64,000 nucleotides of DNA, taken from 55-13 sp037190145. Its GTDB lineage: Bacteria > Armatimonadota > Fimbriimonadia > Fimbriimonadales > Fimbriimonadaceae. The stretch is taken from contig JBBCJU010000001.1 of the NCBI GenBank assembly GCA_037190145.1, positions 207,019 to 271,018 of the forward strand, in the 5' to 3' direction. Made by a program: the position numbers and the translations under genes. This document shows, one piece after another, positions 41,229 through 50,794 of the stretch (positions within the stretch are counted from its first letter, which is position 1; each line of letters opens with the position of its first letter). The notes beneath the pieces are model-generated. The model saw nothing but the letters and a program-made list of their open reading frames with translations, did no database searches and had not been told where the DNA came from.

Positions 41229-44200
41229 ATGAATTTCCTTAGAAAACTTTTTGATACTAGTAAGAAGGATGTTGACCTTCTTCAACCCATCATCGCCAAG
41301 ATCAATGGTCTTGAGAGCAAAATTGAGCCGCTCACCGACGATGAGCTTCGAGCTAAGACCGCCGAATTTAAGGAGCGAATTGCTAAGGGCGAAACCCTAG
41401 ATGACCTGCTCCCCGAAGCCTTTGCCGTTGTCCGCGAAGTCTCCAAGCGAACCTTGGGAATGCGTCACTTTGATGTTCAGTTGATTGGTGGCGCAGTTCT
41501 TCACCAAGGCCGAATTGCAGAAATGAAGACGGGTGAAGGTAAGACATTGGTCGGTGTTGCTCCAATGTATCTGAACGCACTTCTCGGGCGTGGGGCACAC
41601 CTCGTAACCGTCAACGACTACTTGGCTCGTCGTGACGCCGTTTGGATGGGTCCGATTTATCACTTCTTAGGTCTCAGCGTGGGCATCATTCAGGGACAAG
41701 GCGAAGATAACGAGGAACTTGGAGGTTCCTATATCTACACTCCAGGCGCTCCCCATGAAGACCCTCGGTACCTCAACTTGGTGCCTTGTGAGCGACGAGA
41801 GGCTTATTCTTGCGACATCACCTACGGTACAAACCACGAGTTTGGATTTGACTACCTACGTGACAACATGGCCTTCAATGAAGAGCAGCTTGTAATGAGC
41901 GAACTGCACTTCGCCATCGTCGACGAGGTGGACTCGATTTTGGTGGATGAAGCCAGAACGCCACACATCATCAGCGGCCCTTCGATGGAAGATATCTCTA
42001 CCTATCGGGTTGTGAATGAAGTGGCGAAGAAGATGCTGCCTGAAACCCACTTCACAGCAGACAAGAAGAACCACTCGGCTTCCATGACCGAAGAAGGAAT
42101 GGACTTTGCAGAGCAAGAGTTGGGCATTGAGAACATCGCTTCTGATCCAAAGATGTTCCACCACCTAAACGCGGCAGTACAGGCATACGCATTGTTCGAT
42201 AAAGACATCGATTACGTAGTGCGAAGCGGTGAAGTCGTCATTGTCGACGAGAACACAGGGCGAATGATGTTTGGTCGTCGATACGGAAACGGTCTACACC
42301 AAGCACTAGAAGCTAAAGAGAATGTTACCGTTCAGCGCGAAAGCCAGACCGTAGCCACCATCACGTTCCAAAACCTGTTCCGACTCTATACCAAGTTAGG
42401 AGGCATGACCGGTACGGCTAAGACCGAGGAAGACGAATTCCGAAAGATCTATGGTCTAGACGTGGTCAGTGTTCCAACTCACCGGCCGATGAGTCGTGTT
42501 GACCAGCCCGACATCATCTACAAGACCCTCGAAGCTAAGTTCCGAGGAATGGGCTGGGAGTTGCTCCGTCTTTACTCCAAGCAACAGCCGGTACTCGTGG
42601 GTACGCGGTCCATTGAAATGACAGAAAAGGTCTCCGCCCGGTTGACTGGCGACCTTCTGCAAAAACTCCTTATTACCCAGCGACTTCGAGACCGAGTCGA
42701 GGTGAAGAAGGATCTGAAGGGCGATCTCGCAAAGGATGCTCGAACGATCTATGAAACCGAGTTAACCGAGTTGCAAAGGCCCGTCGTATCTGCCTTCCTG
42801 CCGAAGATTGATCTGAATGGCGATGTCTTGACCGATGAGTGGTTGGACTGGTGTCTTGAGCAATGGAAGCTGCCAAAAGAAAACAAGACTTTCTTGGAAG
42901 AAGCACTGCGGCACGGTATCCCGCATAACGTTCTGAACGCGAAGTTCCACGAACGAGAAGCTTTGATCATCGCGGAAGCCGGACGTAAAGGGCAAGTAAC
43001 CATTGCGACCAATATGGCTGGTCGTGGTGTGGACATCCTTCTGGGGGGTCGTATTGAGGACGAGCTAGTGAAACAAGCTCGTGGCCATGTGGAAGTCGCT
43101 CAAGATGGCGATGACGAATATGGCGACACATATGCCAGCTACCGACGCGGTGGTCAGGAGCGAGCCGCTCCTCCTCTTCCTCTGGACGATCAAGAGAGAC
43201 GTGCCGCTGCTGAGGAAGTACGCGCTCTTGGCGGACTCTTTATCCTGGGTACAGAGAGACACGAGTCTCGAAGAATTGACAACCAGCTCCGAGGACGTGC
43301 AGGTCGACAAGGCGACCCAGGCGAGAGTCGCTTCTTCGTCGCTTTGGAAGACCAACTCTGGAAGATCTTTAACGCAAACATGATGGAAAACCCGCTATTG
43401 AAGGCATGGCCTCCAATGGAAGAGGTGAATGCAAGCTTCCTAAGCAAGATGATCTCAAAAACTCAAGAGCGAATTGAGAATCACTTCTTTGAAGCCAGAA
43501 AGCATGTTCTTGAATACGATGACGTCCTGAACGCTCAGCGTGAGCACATCTATGGCATGCGCCGAGAAATCCTGTTGGGTAAGGAAGTTCGCTCGGAGCT
43601 TCAAAAACAGATCAACGAGATGGTCGGAGAGATTGTACAAAACGCTTGGATGGTGGAAGAAGACGGGTCCAACGTTTATGACCACTCCGTTCTCTACGAA
43701 GACCTTAACGAGATTTTCCCGCTTGTCGATTACGCTTCGATCAGCGACCTCGAAAAGTATCAACCCGGTCAAGAGTTGGTCAATTACGTCAGTGAGCTCG
43801 CACTTCAGGCATACAACGCCAAGATCGAAGAGAATAGCGACGATGTCATGAAGATGGTAGAGCAGCAAGTCATGCTCCGCGCCGTCAATGACCACTGGAT
43901 GAACCACCTGCAGATGGTGGAGTACATTCGCGAAGGTATCGGACTTCGAGGATATGGTCAAGTCGACCCGCTGGTAGCTTACAAGCGCGAAACATTCGAC
44001 TTGTTCCAGCACACTCTTAAGAACATCCGTGACCAAGCCGTCCGCATGATCTATCGTGCCCAAGTTCAGCGAGAAGCGGAGCCACAAGCCATGCCGCTTG
44101 AAGAGCCTATGATGCTCAGACTTGAGGATGAGTATCCGATGGAGCCAAATCCATCGGGCGGAATTGGAAGCGCCATTCCTGGAGCGATGATCACTCCGAC

Positions 44201-44348
44201 TCGACCTGGTGAGTCTACAGCTGCAGTTGCCGACCTAAGCACGGTGGATTGGAAGCATGTAGGCAGAAACGATCCATGCCCATGCGGAAGTGGCAAGAAG
44301 TTCAAGAGCTGCCACTATCCACAACTTCGCGAGCAAAAGGTCATCTAG
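41229..44348 (+). CDS. secA: preprotein translocase ATPase SecA
   Basis: The motor of the Sec pathway drives proteins through SecYEG. The 1039-residue protein contains Walker A MKTGEGKTLVG near residue 100, the DEVDSILVDEAR box, the preprotein cross-linking region and the helicase motif GRAGRQGDPGESRFF. It ends with the zinc-binding SEC-C tail DPCPCGSGKKFKSCH. It is longer than the 840-900 residues of proteobacterial SecA; the extra part includes about 90 residues within NBD2 (LKGDLAKDARTIYETELTEL onward), as also seen in Thermus-type SecA. ATG 41229 (MNFLRKLFD) is the natural start. Confidence 0.96.
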   Translation: MNFLRKLFDTSKKDVDLLQPIIAKINGLESKIEPLTDDELRAKTAEFKERIAKGETLDDLLPEAFAVVREVSKRTLGMRHFDVQLIGGAVLHQGRIAEMKTGEGKTLVGVAPMYLNALLGRGAHLVTVNDYLARRDAVWMGPIYHFLGLSVGIIQGQGEDNEELGGSYIYTPGAPHEDPRYLNLVPCERREAYSCDITYGTNHEFGFDYLRDNMAFNEEQLVMSELHFAIVDEVDSILVDEARTPHIISGPSMEDISTYRVVNEVAKKMLPETHFTADKKNHSASMTEEGMDFAEQELGIENIASDPKMFHHLNAAVQAYALFDKDIDYVVRSGEVVIVDENTGRMMFGRRYGNGLHQALEAKENVTVQRESQTVATITFQNLFRLYTKLGGMTGTAKTEEDEFRKIYGLDVVSVPTHRPMSRVDQPDIIYKTLEAKFRGMGWELLRLYSKQQPVLVGTRSIEMTEKVSARLTGDLLQKLLITQRLRDRVEVKKDLKGDLAKDARTIYETELTELQRPVVSAFLPKIDLNGDVLTDEWLDWCLEQWKLPKENKTFLEEALRHGIPHNVLNAKFHEREALIIAEAGRKGQVTIATNMAGRGVDILLGGRIEDELVKQARGHVEVAQDGDDEYGDTYASYRRGGQERAAPPLPLDDQERRAAAEEVRALGGLFILGTERHESRRIDNQLRGRAGRQGDPGESRFFVALEDQLWKIFNANMMENPLLKAWPPMEEVNASFLSKMISKTQERIENHFFEARKHVLEYDDVLNAQREHIYGMRREILLGKEVRSELQKQINEMVGEIVQNAWMVEEDGSNVYDHSVLYEDLNEIFPLVDYASISDLEKYQPGQELVNYVSELALQAYNAKIEENSDDVMKMVEQQVMLRAVNDHWMNHLQMVEYIREGIGLRGYGQVDPLVAYKRETFDLFQHTLKNIRDQAVRMIYRAQVQREAEPQAMPLEEPMMLRLEDEYPMEPNPSGGIGSAIPGAMITPTRPGESTAAVADLSTVDWKHVGRNDPCPCGSGKKFKSCHYPQLREQKVI

Positions 44349-44355
44349 CGCCTTT

Positions 44356-44388
44356 GGGTTAGGACTTCACGTTAATAAGTCCTAACCC
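44356..44388 (+). terminator. hairpin after secA
   Basis: GGGTTAGGACTT and AAGTCCTAACCC form a perfect 12-bp stem with a 9-nt loop, 8 bp past the stop. No U-run. Confidence 0.6.
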
Positions 44389-44440
44389 ACCCCTCACTTA
44401 TATTGCTTCTGAGCGAGAACTAGACTATCCTGTTATCAGG

Positions 44441-45190
44441 ATGGCATTATTTTCTAGCTCTAATCCCACTCTCACTGAAGGCGCCTTCAATCGGCACGCC
44501 TATCTGACGGGTGAAGATCCTCGGTCGCTGATGACAATTAGCGGCACACTCAACAAGTCGATCATCTTAATCTTGTTGGTCATCGCCTCATCCGCCATGG
44601 TATGGATGGCTGTTGCGGCAAACCAGGCTCTTGCAATTCCTCTAGTCATTGGTGGCGTTGTTGGAACTCTTATCCTTTCGTTGATCATCTGCTTCAAGAA
44701 GGAGACTGCCCCGATTCTCTCGCCCGTCCATGCCATTCTGGAGGGGTTGTTTGTGGGAGCCATTTCACAGGTTCTCAACCGACTCTATGACGGTATCGCC
44801 GCTCAAGCCGTAATAATCACGGTGGCAATTGCGCTCACCATGCTTGGCCTATACCGCTCCGGAATCATTCGCGCAACGCCCATGTTTACCAAGGTCGTTG
44901 TCATCTGTACGATTGGCATCGGTGTCACCTATCTCATCTCCTTCGGCATGTCCATGTTTGGCGCAAGAATGCCTTTCATCCATGAATCTGGCCCGATCGG
45001 AATTGGCATCTCTCTCTTCACTTCGACAATCGCGGCACTCAACCTGATCCTAGATTTCAACATGATCGAAAAGGGTGCAGAGTCGGGTCAGCCTAAGTAC
45101 ATGGAATGGTATGGCGCTTTTGGCCTCATGGTCACTCTGGTATGGCTATACATTGAAGTATTGAGATTGTTGAGCAAGCTGCGTGACTAA
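44441..45190 (+). CDS. Bax inhibitor-1/YccA family membrane protein
   Basis: A 249-residue protein with about seven transmembrane helices. The pattern (HAYLTGEDPRSLMTISGTLN at the start, SPVHAILEGLFVGAISQVLN, then LILDFNMIEKGAESGQPKYM at the end) matches the larger bacterial YccA/Bax inhibitor group, including the conserved aspartates at the C-terminal helices thought to form a pH-sensitive Ca2+ leak. It may also modulate FtsH. Overlaps the next gene by 8 bp. Confidence 0.85.
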   Translation: MALFSSSNPTLTEGAFNRHAYLTGEDPRSLMTISGTLNKSIILILLVIASSAMVWMAVAANQALAIPLVIGGVVGTLILSLIICFKKETAPILSPVHAILEGLFVGAISQVLNRLYDGIAAQAVIITVAIALTMLGLYRSGIIRATPMFTKVVVICTIGIGVTYLISFGMSMFGARMPFIHESGPIGIGISLFTSTIAALNLILDFNMIEKGAESGQPKYMEWYGAFGLMVTLVWLYIEVLRLLSKLRD

Positions 45191-45662
45191 CACGGCTAGG
45201 AAAGCCCGCTGGCAACCAAGTCGTTTGCAAGGCCTCGTAGCCTGCGGTTTGGTTGTTATTGCTTTAGCGGTTGGAGTGCGCACCCTCTATCGCAAGCCCA
45301 TCCATGGAAAGTGGATGGGCTATACCTACCACGATGTTGGCGGCCAATTAGTGAAAGATGAAGCGTTTGGCCAATTCACAATCTTGCTAAACCAGAACGG
45401 CACTTACGAGGAAAACGGGAATGCGACATCGGGTACTTGGGTCAAGAAAGGCAATGCCATCACCCTCACGCCGGAAAAGTTTTACGATCTGACTCCAGCC
45501 GAACATCGGGCCAAATACCGCAAGGCCTATGGCACTCGTAGTCAAACGATTGAACGCCTACTAGAGCGAACCATGCGTCCGATGGTTATCAATTACAACG
45601 CATCTTCCGACATCATGACCCATCGCGAACCCACGCTGTTATACAAGTACGAACGCGGCTAA
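45183..45662 (+). CDS. membrane-anchored protein of unknown function
   Basis: A 159-residue protein with one N-terminal helix (LVACGLVVIALAVGVRTLY) and an exported domain that looks like the small GKW-MGY-T-beta type (HGKWMGYTYHDVGGQL, then GTYEENGNATSGTWVKKGNA). That pattern is common in lipocalin-like or DUF4488-type domains, but I cannot name it. The GTG start at 45183 lies inside the Bax-inhibitor gene end, implying translational coupling. Confidence 0.6.
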   Translation: MTNTARKARWQPSRLQGLVACGLVVIALAVGVRTLYRKPIHGKWMGYTYHDVGGQLVKDEAFGQFTILLNQNGTYEENGNATSGTWVKKGNAITLTPEKFYDLTPAEHRAKYRKAYGTRSQTIERLLERTMRPMVINYNASSDIMTHREPTLLYKYERG

Positions 45663-45685
45663 CGGGCTTGTCAATCTCGCGCTCA

Positions 45686-46837
45686 CTAAAGGTAGCGCAT
45701 GGGGTCTACAGCCTTCCCGTTCACCCGAACTTCAAAATGTAGATGGGGTCCAGTGGCCAACCCTGTTGCCCCCACGCTCGCAATTCTTTGTCCCCGAGAT
45801 ACTTTTGCCCCGCGTCCCACAAAGAAGCGTGAGCAGTGAGCATAGGTAGTCGTAATGCCACCACCGTGATCCACGATCACAACGTTGCCATAGCCACGCA
45901 TTCGTTGGGCCGCAATCACCGTACCGGATTGAGCCGCCCAAATGGGTGAGCCGCTGGGAGCGCCAAAATCAATTCCGGCATGCAACCGACTCCGTTTAAG
46001 GATCGGGTGGAACCGCATTCCAAACTTACTTGTGATCCGCCCTGAGCTAGGACGGGTGAACTTGCCTTTAGGAGCCGGTGCGGTAGCTTGACCACTTGAG
46101 CGCTGTGCTCGCAGATAGGCTTCAATTTGAGATTCAATCGCAGAGGCATCCGCATCTAGCTGGTTCAAAACTTTCTGGAGTTCTGCCTGCTTCTGTCTAA
46201 GATCGCCAAGAATAGATTCTTTATCTTTCTTAATTTCACTGAGTTCACCCTTTTGCCGATTCTGAGTATCGACCAGCCCTCGGATTTCCGTCACAAGTTG
46301 ATCTTGGCGGTGTTTTTTGCCCGCAATCTCAGTTCGAAGATCCTTGTACTTCTGGAACAGTTGCCGATCTTTCTCAGCGACCCTCTCCATCAGGTCCTTC
46401 CAGGTAGCCAACTCTCCTGCAGAGCGTGCATTTACCAATAGCGCTAAGTTGGATTCCTGACCATGGACGTAATACCAACGTAATCGTTGGCGAACCTTCT
46501 CTTTCGTCTCCGCCAAATCCTTTCCCGCCAGTTCCAGCCGGGACCCTAAGTTTTGTTGTTCTTTTCGTCCATCGCTTAGGCGATCTGTAGTCTGCTCCAG
46601 GGCGACTTGAACTTGATCAAGCTTGTTGTTAACCTGAGCAAGATCACCTCGAACAATTCGAACCGCCTTCTTTGTTTGGTTTAGCTGCTTAGCAACCTGA
46701 CCTTTGCGTTTCTCAATGCTTTGCAGATTGCCCCGCAAATCTTTAACTGACTTCGTATTCTTCTTCGCTTGAGCAGGCATCTGAGACGGAGCCATCACTA
46801 ACATGACTCCTAAAATCAGCCCAAGTAGCCGCCTCAT
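45686..46837 (-). CDS. EnvC/NlpD-like murein hydrolase activator (M23 domain)
   Basis: The protein has a signal peptide (RLLGLILGVMLVMAPSQMPA), two long coiled-coil stretches (about residues 35-230, rich in K, Q, E and L) and a C-terminal M23 peptidase domain: RLHAGIDFGAPSGSPI, YGNVVIVDHGGGITTTYAHC and ATGLATGPHLHFEVR. The metal ligands H (LHAGIDF), D and H-x-H (GPHLHFE) appear kept, so it could be an active peptidase or, like EnvC, an activator. It is the third gene of ftsE-ftsX-envC with ATGA overlap to ftsX, so it should act at the division site. Confidence 0.88.
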   Translation of the reverse strand: MRRLLGLILGVMLVMAPSQMPAQAKKNTKSVKDLRGNLQSIEKRKGQVAKQLNQTKKAVRIVRGDLAQVNNKLDQVQVALEQTTDRLSDGRKEQQNLGSRLELAGKDLAETKEKVRQRLRWYYVHGQESNLALLVNARSAGELATWKDLMERVAEKDRQLFQKYKDLRTEIAGKKHRQDQLVTEIRGLVDTQNRQKGELSEIKKDKESILGDLRQKQAELQKVLNQLDADASAIESQIEAYLRAQRSSGQATAPAPKGKFTRPSSGRITSKFGMRFHPILKRSRLHAGIDFGAPSGSPIWAAQSGTVIAAQRMRGYGNVVIVDHGGGITTTYAHCSRFFVGRGAKVSRGQRIASVGATGLATGPHLHFEVRVNGKAVDPMRYL

Positions 46838-47712
46838 CGGTACCTCAGCGGTGCACGGACAGCGATCAATGAGCAAACAAGTCCGTATACTGCGCCTAAC
46901 AATGGCAAAGTTGCAAAAAACAGCCCCCAGGGGAAACTAGGCAACTCCATGTTTGTAATGAGCTGAGGAACACGGCGGTTGATAACGGTCTGAGCAGCAT
47001 AAAGGAGGTGCACAGAAATCGCGCCACCCAATGCTCCTTGTACAAATCCTTCGATATAAAAGGGAATCCGCACGGTGAGGAACGATGCCCCAACAAGCTG
47101 CATAATCCGTATCTCAAGCCTTCGTGATATGACCGTTAGCCGAATCGCATTGTAGATAAGGATGCCCGCTGTAATAAACAACATCCCGCCAAAGACAAAC
47201 CCGAGCCAACTCACAATGCCTTGAAGCCCGACGATCAGGCGCGCAAGATCACTCATGTACTTAACCTCGTCCGGCTTGATTCCTTTCGTTTTCTTCACCG
47301 TGGCAACCACTGCCTTAGACTTCTTCAAGTCGTTTAGAACGATCTTAAACATGTCTGGATAAGGGTTTCCAACTTCGGCAAACTCTTTATGCTTAGGGTT
47401 GTCCGCGAGATACTTGGCCCAGGCCTTATCGCGAGGTATCCATAGAGCCGACTTCACACCAGGCACGGCCCGAAGTTGTTTGGCAATCGCTGAGATTTCA
47501 GCCTGAGAAGTTCCATCCTGAACGGAGGCCCTAATCTCAAACAGACCCGTCATGTTGTTGGTCTGCCCTTTGGCTAAAGAATAGGCGTACGCTAAACTGC
47601 CGATCATGAACAGCGCCACAGCAACCGTCGTTATCGCAGCAAATGTCATCCAGCCATTGCGACGTAGCGCTAAGAAGCCTTCACCAAGCAAAAACTGAAT
47701 GCGATCAAGCAT
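46834..47712 (-). CDS. ftsX: cell division membrane protein FtsX
   Basis: The 292-residue permease-like protein has four transmembrane helices: one near the N-terminus (WMTFAAITTVAVALFMIGSL), a large periplasmic loop (AQLRAV... AWAKYLADNP) and three C-terminal helices (GMLFITAGILIYNAIRLT and following). It works with FtsE to transmit ATP hydrolysis to the EnvC-like activator outside. Overlaps ftsE by 8 bp. Confidence 0.9.
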   Translation of the reverse strand: MLDRIQFLLGEGFLALRRNGWMTFAAITTVAVALFMIGSLAYAYSLAKGQTNNMTGLFEIRASVQDGTSQAEISAIAKQLRAVPGVKSALWIPRDKAWAKYLADNPKHKEFAEVGNPYPDMFKIVLNDLKKSKAVVATVKKTKGIKPDEVKYMSDLARLIVGLQGIVSWLGFVFGGMLFITAGILIYNAIRLTVISRRLEIRIMQLVGASFLTVRIPFYIEGFVQGALGGAISVHLLYAAQTVINRRVPQLITNMELPSFPWGLFFATLPLLGAVYGLVCSLIAVRAPLRYR

Positions 47713-48397
47713 TCGTAGCTCCTGCTTGGCTATCGCTCAATATCTGTCCGCTCTCCATCGTGATGGTCCTCTTAGCCATACGCTCTACAACCATCATGTC
47801 GTGACTGGCCACCAAGATAGTGGTTCCCTTGTTGTTGAGCTCCTTGAGAAGCTCCATGATCTCCCAAGAATGTTCAGGATCAAGATTTCCCGTTGGCTCA
47901 TCCGCCAACAGAAGCGGCGGATTATTGATCAAAGCTCTTCCAATAGCTACGCGTTGTTGCTCGCCACCGCTCAATTCGTGGGGAAAAGCATCCGCCCGAT
48001 GTCCTATGCGAACCTGCTCCAAAATCTCAGGCACGCGCACTCTCACGTCACGTCTGCTATGTCCTACGGCGCGCATCGCATAGGCCACGTTTTCCCAAAC
48101 CCTTTTGCGGGGGAGGAGCGCATAGTCCTGAGGGACAATGCCCATTTCGCGACGTAAACTGGGAACAGACCAGTCGGGCATGTCGGTTAAATCTCGACCG
48201 TTCAGAGTAACGCGTCCACCCGTATTTCGCACTTCACGAGTCAATAATTTGATGAGGGTGCTCTTTCCGGCACCGGTGCGGCCCACAAAAAAAACAAACT
48301 CGCCGCGCTCAATGCTTAACGTAGCATTACGCAAGCCATACACAAACTCCGTGTATCGCACCTCAGCGTTTTCATAGCCGATGTAGGGCTGACCCAT
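47705..48397 (-). CDS. ftsE: cell division ABC ATPase FtsE
   Basis: A 230-residue ATPase with Walker A (GRTGAGKSTLIK), Q-loop (VPQDYALLP), ABC signature (LSGGEQQRVAIG), Walker B (LLLADEPTGNLD) and the H-loop (LVASHD). The distinctive FtsE region EMGIVPQDYALLPRKRVWEN is present. It heads the ftsE-ftsX-envC operon on the minus strand, divergent from mntR. Confidence 0.95.
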   Translation of the reverse strand: MGQPYIGYENAEVRYTEFVYGLRNATLSIERGEFVFFVGRTGAGKSTLIKLLTREVRNTGGRVTLNGRDLTDMPDWSVPSLRREMGIVPQDYALLPRKRVWENVAYAMRAVGHSRRDVRVRVPEILEQVRIGHRADAFPHELSGGEQQRVAIGRALINNPPLLLADEPTGNLDPEHSWEIMELLKELNNKGTTILVASHDMMVVERMAKRTITMESGQILSDSQAGATNA

Positions 48398-48459
48398 CCT
48401 TCCCTGCTGCTTCGTCCTTCCTTGAACTTAACCTAGACTACCCGTCCTGCAAGTACAAT

Positions 48460-48909
48460 ATGGGAAACCTAGGCCAGAGCGTGACATTATTGCCATCCAC
48501 AAATACTTCATCCGCTGACCGATTTCAACGAACTCGGGACGATCATAGCCGCGAAAATGCGGAAGATTACGTTGAACTCATCGAGTCGCTTATTAGCGAA
48601 ACCGGTGAGGCCAGAGCCGTAGATTTGGCAGAAAGACTAGGTGTGAGTCATGTAACCGTTTCTAAGACCATCCAGCGGCTCCAGCGCGAAGGTTATGTGA
48701 CATCCCAACCATACCGGTCCATTTTCTTAACCGATAAAGGCAAAGCTGTTGCCGCAGCATCTCGAGAACGCCACGAACTTGTCCTCAGATTTCTTGAGGC
48801 CTTGGGAGTTCCTGGTGACGTAGCGGAAACGGACGCAGAAGGAATTGAGCATCACGTGAGCGAGGAGACTCTCAACGCGATGCGCACATTTTTAGCAAAC
48901 AAGTCCTAA
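48460..48909 (+). CDS. mntR: manganese-dependent regulator MntR
   Basis: The 149-residue DtxR-family repressor matches MntR: ENAEDYVELIESLISETGEA, RAVDLAERLGVSHVTVSKTI, QREGYVTSQPYRSIFLTDKG and ETDAEGIEHHVSEETLNAMR. The metal-binding E/H residues (D/E-x-E-G-I-E-H-H) are kept. With Mn2+ it represses manganese uptake genes. No transporter gene lies beside it. TACAAT abuts the ATG, and a GTG at 48481 is an alternative start. Confidence 0.9.
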   Translation: MGNLGQSVTLLPSTNTSSADRFQRTRDDHSRENAEDYVELIESLISETGEARAVDLAERLGVSHVTVSKTIQRLQREGYVTSQPYRSIFLTDKGKAVAAASRERHELVLRFLEALGVPGDVAETDAEGIEHHVSEETLNAMRTFLANKS

Positions 48910-48913
48910 GGGC

Positions 48914-50563
48914 TCAGACTTCGATGATAACGGGCAAGACCATAGGTCTTCGCTGGGCCTTCTTCTGAATAGCTCTCTTTACGGTATCTGCAACATCGGA
49001 CTTCACTCTTGCAGTGTCTTTTAGCTCTTCTCGGCTAAGCGCCTGCAACGCATCGCAAAGGAAGTCAAATGCGTGTTCAATGGCCCCCTTTGGACCATGG
49101 AAACCCTTGGACTGAATAACGGGATCGGCCACAATTTCGCCCTTCTCTAGATCAATCACAACGGTAACCACCACGATTCCGTCGTTTGCGACGTTAAATC
49201 GGTCTCGAAGCACCTCGTCCGTCACACCTGGCGTTCCGGTGTTATCAACCAAAACGCGACCGTAGGGGACTGCATCAGGCTCAATCTGCGCCGAAGTGTC
49301 GTCCATACACAATGCATCGCCGTCGCTCAAAGTGAACACACGATGATCGGGATAACCCATATCTCGCGCAATGCTGTTGTATAAGTGTTGATGGCGAGGC
49401 TCTCCATGGACAGGAGCAACATAGTAGGGCCGAGTCAGATTGATCATCATCTTCAGCTCCTCTTGGTACGCATGTCCGCTCACGTGGATCGGAGTCGGTG
49501 AATCATAAATCACGTTGCAGCCCTGGCGAAACAGGCGGTTGACCGTTCGCCAAATCGCTCCCTCATTCCCCGGAATTGGGCGAGCACTGTAGATCAGCGT
49601 GTCACCTTGCTTAATCTGAAGGCGACCATACTCACCTTTGGACATCTGAACCAGCGCAGACATCGGCTCTCCCTGGCTTCCTGTGGTCAAGATAGCCACT
49701 TGGTCGTCGCGATACATTTTCATATCCGCCAGACCGATGCGAGTCCCTTTCGGAATCTTTACGTAGCCCATCCTTTCGCAGACATCTAGGTTCTGCTCCA
49801 TCCGGCGACCCACCACCGCAACCTTCCGTCCAAATTCAGCCGCTGTTTCATACAGTTGCTGCATTCGATGGATGTTGCTGGCGAAGGTTGTTAGCAGGAT
49901 TCTGCCTTGCGCCTGAGAAAAAACGTTTCGCAAGCCTTCGCTGACTCGCCGCTCGCTGGGCCCCCAACCTGGCCGTTCCACATTAGTCGAGTCGCTCAGG
50001 AGCAATAACACGCCTTCCCGCCCCATTTCTCCAATCCGGGTGATGTTCGTTAGCTTGCTGTCAACGGGAGTGAAGTCAAACTTAAAGTCAGCGGTGAAGA
50101 ACACGATGCCATGAGAAGTTCGCACCGCCATGCAGCAAGTCTCGGGGATGGAGTGAGTGATTCTGACGGGCTCCACAGACAAGGATCCCGATTCCAAAAT
50201 GTCCCCTGGTTTAAAGATTCGGTAGTCCACCTTCGTGTTCGGAATCTTTTCATCCAGCTTGCTCTTCAGAAGCGCGTGGGTGAACTCCGTTACATAGAGA
50301 GGACAATCCAAGTGGGGTAGCAAGTAAGGCAAGCCGCCCACATGGTCTTCATGGGCATGGGTGATGAAAATGCCTCTAACCCGGTGCTTGTTCTCAATGA
50401 GATAAGAGAAGTCAGGGATAACTATATCAATCCCCAACATCTCCTCTGTTGGGAAGGATAAGCCACAGTCAATGACAACAATATCATCCCCTTGCTCTAC
50501 CAGCGTACAGTTCTTACCGATTTCGCCGACTCCGCCAAGCGGGATCACTCTTACCAAAGACAT
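48914..50563 (-). CDS. rnj: ribonuclease J
   Basis: A beta-CASP metallo-beta-lactamase RNase (549 residues), with exo- and endonuclease activity in mRNA turnover and rRNA maturation. Visible: metal motif FITHAHEDHVGGLPYLL, the second histidine region LLLSDSTNVERPGWGPSE, the beta-CASP domain with LLTTFASNIHRMQQ, TTGSQGEPMSALVQMS and HVSGHAYQEEL, plus the C-terminal domain. Its stop is 4 bp from that of mntR on the other strand. Confidence 0.96.
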   Translation of the reverse strand: MSLVRVIPLGGVGEIGKNCTLVEQGDDIVVIDCGLSFPTEEMLGIDIVIPDFSYLIENKHRVRGIFITHAHEDHVGGLPYLLPHLDCPLYVTEFTHALLKSKLDEKIPNTKVDYRIFKPGDILESGSLSVEPVRITHSIPETCCMAVRTSHGIVFFTADFKFDFTPVDSKLTNITRIGEMGREGVLLLLSDSTNVERPGWGPSERRVSEGLRNVFSQAQGRILLTTFASNIHRMQQLYETAAEFGRKVAVVGRRMEQNLDVCERMGYVKIPKGTRIGLADMKMYRDDQVAILTTGSQGEPMSALVQMSKGEYGRLQIKQGDTLIYSARPIPGNEGAIWRTVNRLFRQGCNVIYDSPTPIHVSGHAYQEELKMMINLTRPYYVAPVHGEPRHQHLYNSIARDMGYPDHRVFTLSDGDALCMDDTSAQIEPDAVPYGRVLVDNTGTPGVTDEVLRDRFNVANDGIVVVTVVIDLEKGEIVADPVIQSKGFHGPKGAIEHAFDFLCDALQALSREELKDTARVKSDVADTVKRAIQKKAQRRPMVLPVIIEV

Positions 50564-50794
50564 CGCCGTCTAGGGTACCAGTTGCTCGCCTTGTTGCCGG
50601 CGTTTACTGGGCATCAAACATGGTTAACACCCCTCAGGAATTGAGTCACCAGCTACTGTGCAACCCGAAATGCTTCATGATGTAGATTGAAGAGTAGCTA
50701 AACCTTAAGGTTTGTAGGAGGTCAAGTTGCACCTCTTATAGATAACTTCATTGTGTGGTTGATGCGGTGGCGTGGGAGTTAGGATGTGGTTTGA
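50564..50794. other. intergenic region upstream of the sulfatase-maturation pair
   Basis: This 231-bp stretch holds the promoters of rnj (minus) and the FGE gene (plus). A 14-bp perfect palindrome AAACCTTAAGGTTT at 50700-50713 and a small hairpin GAGGT/ACCTC (50719-50736) are visible; either could be regulatory. Confidence 0.4.
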
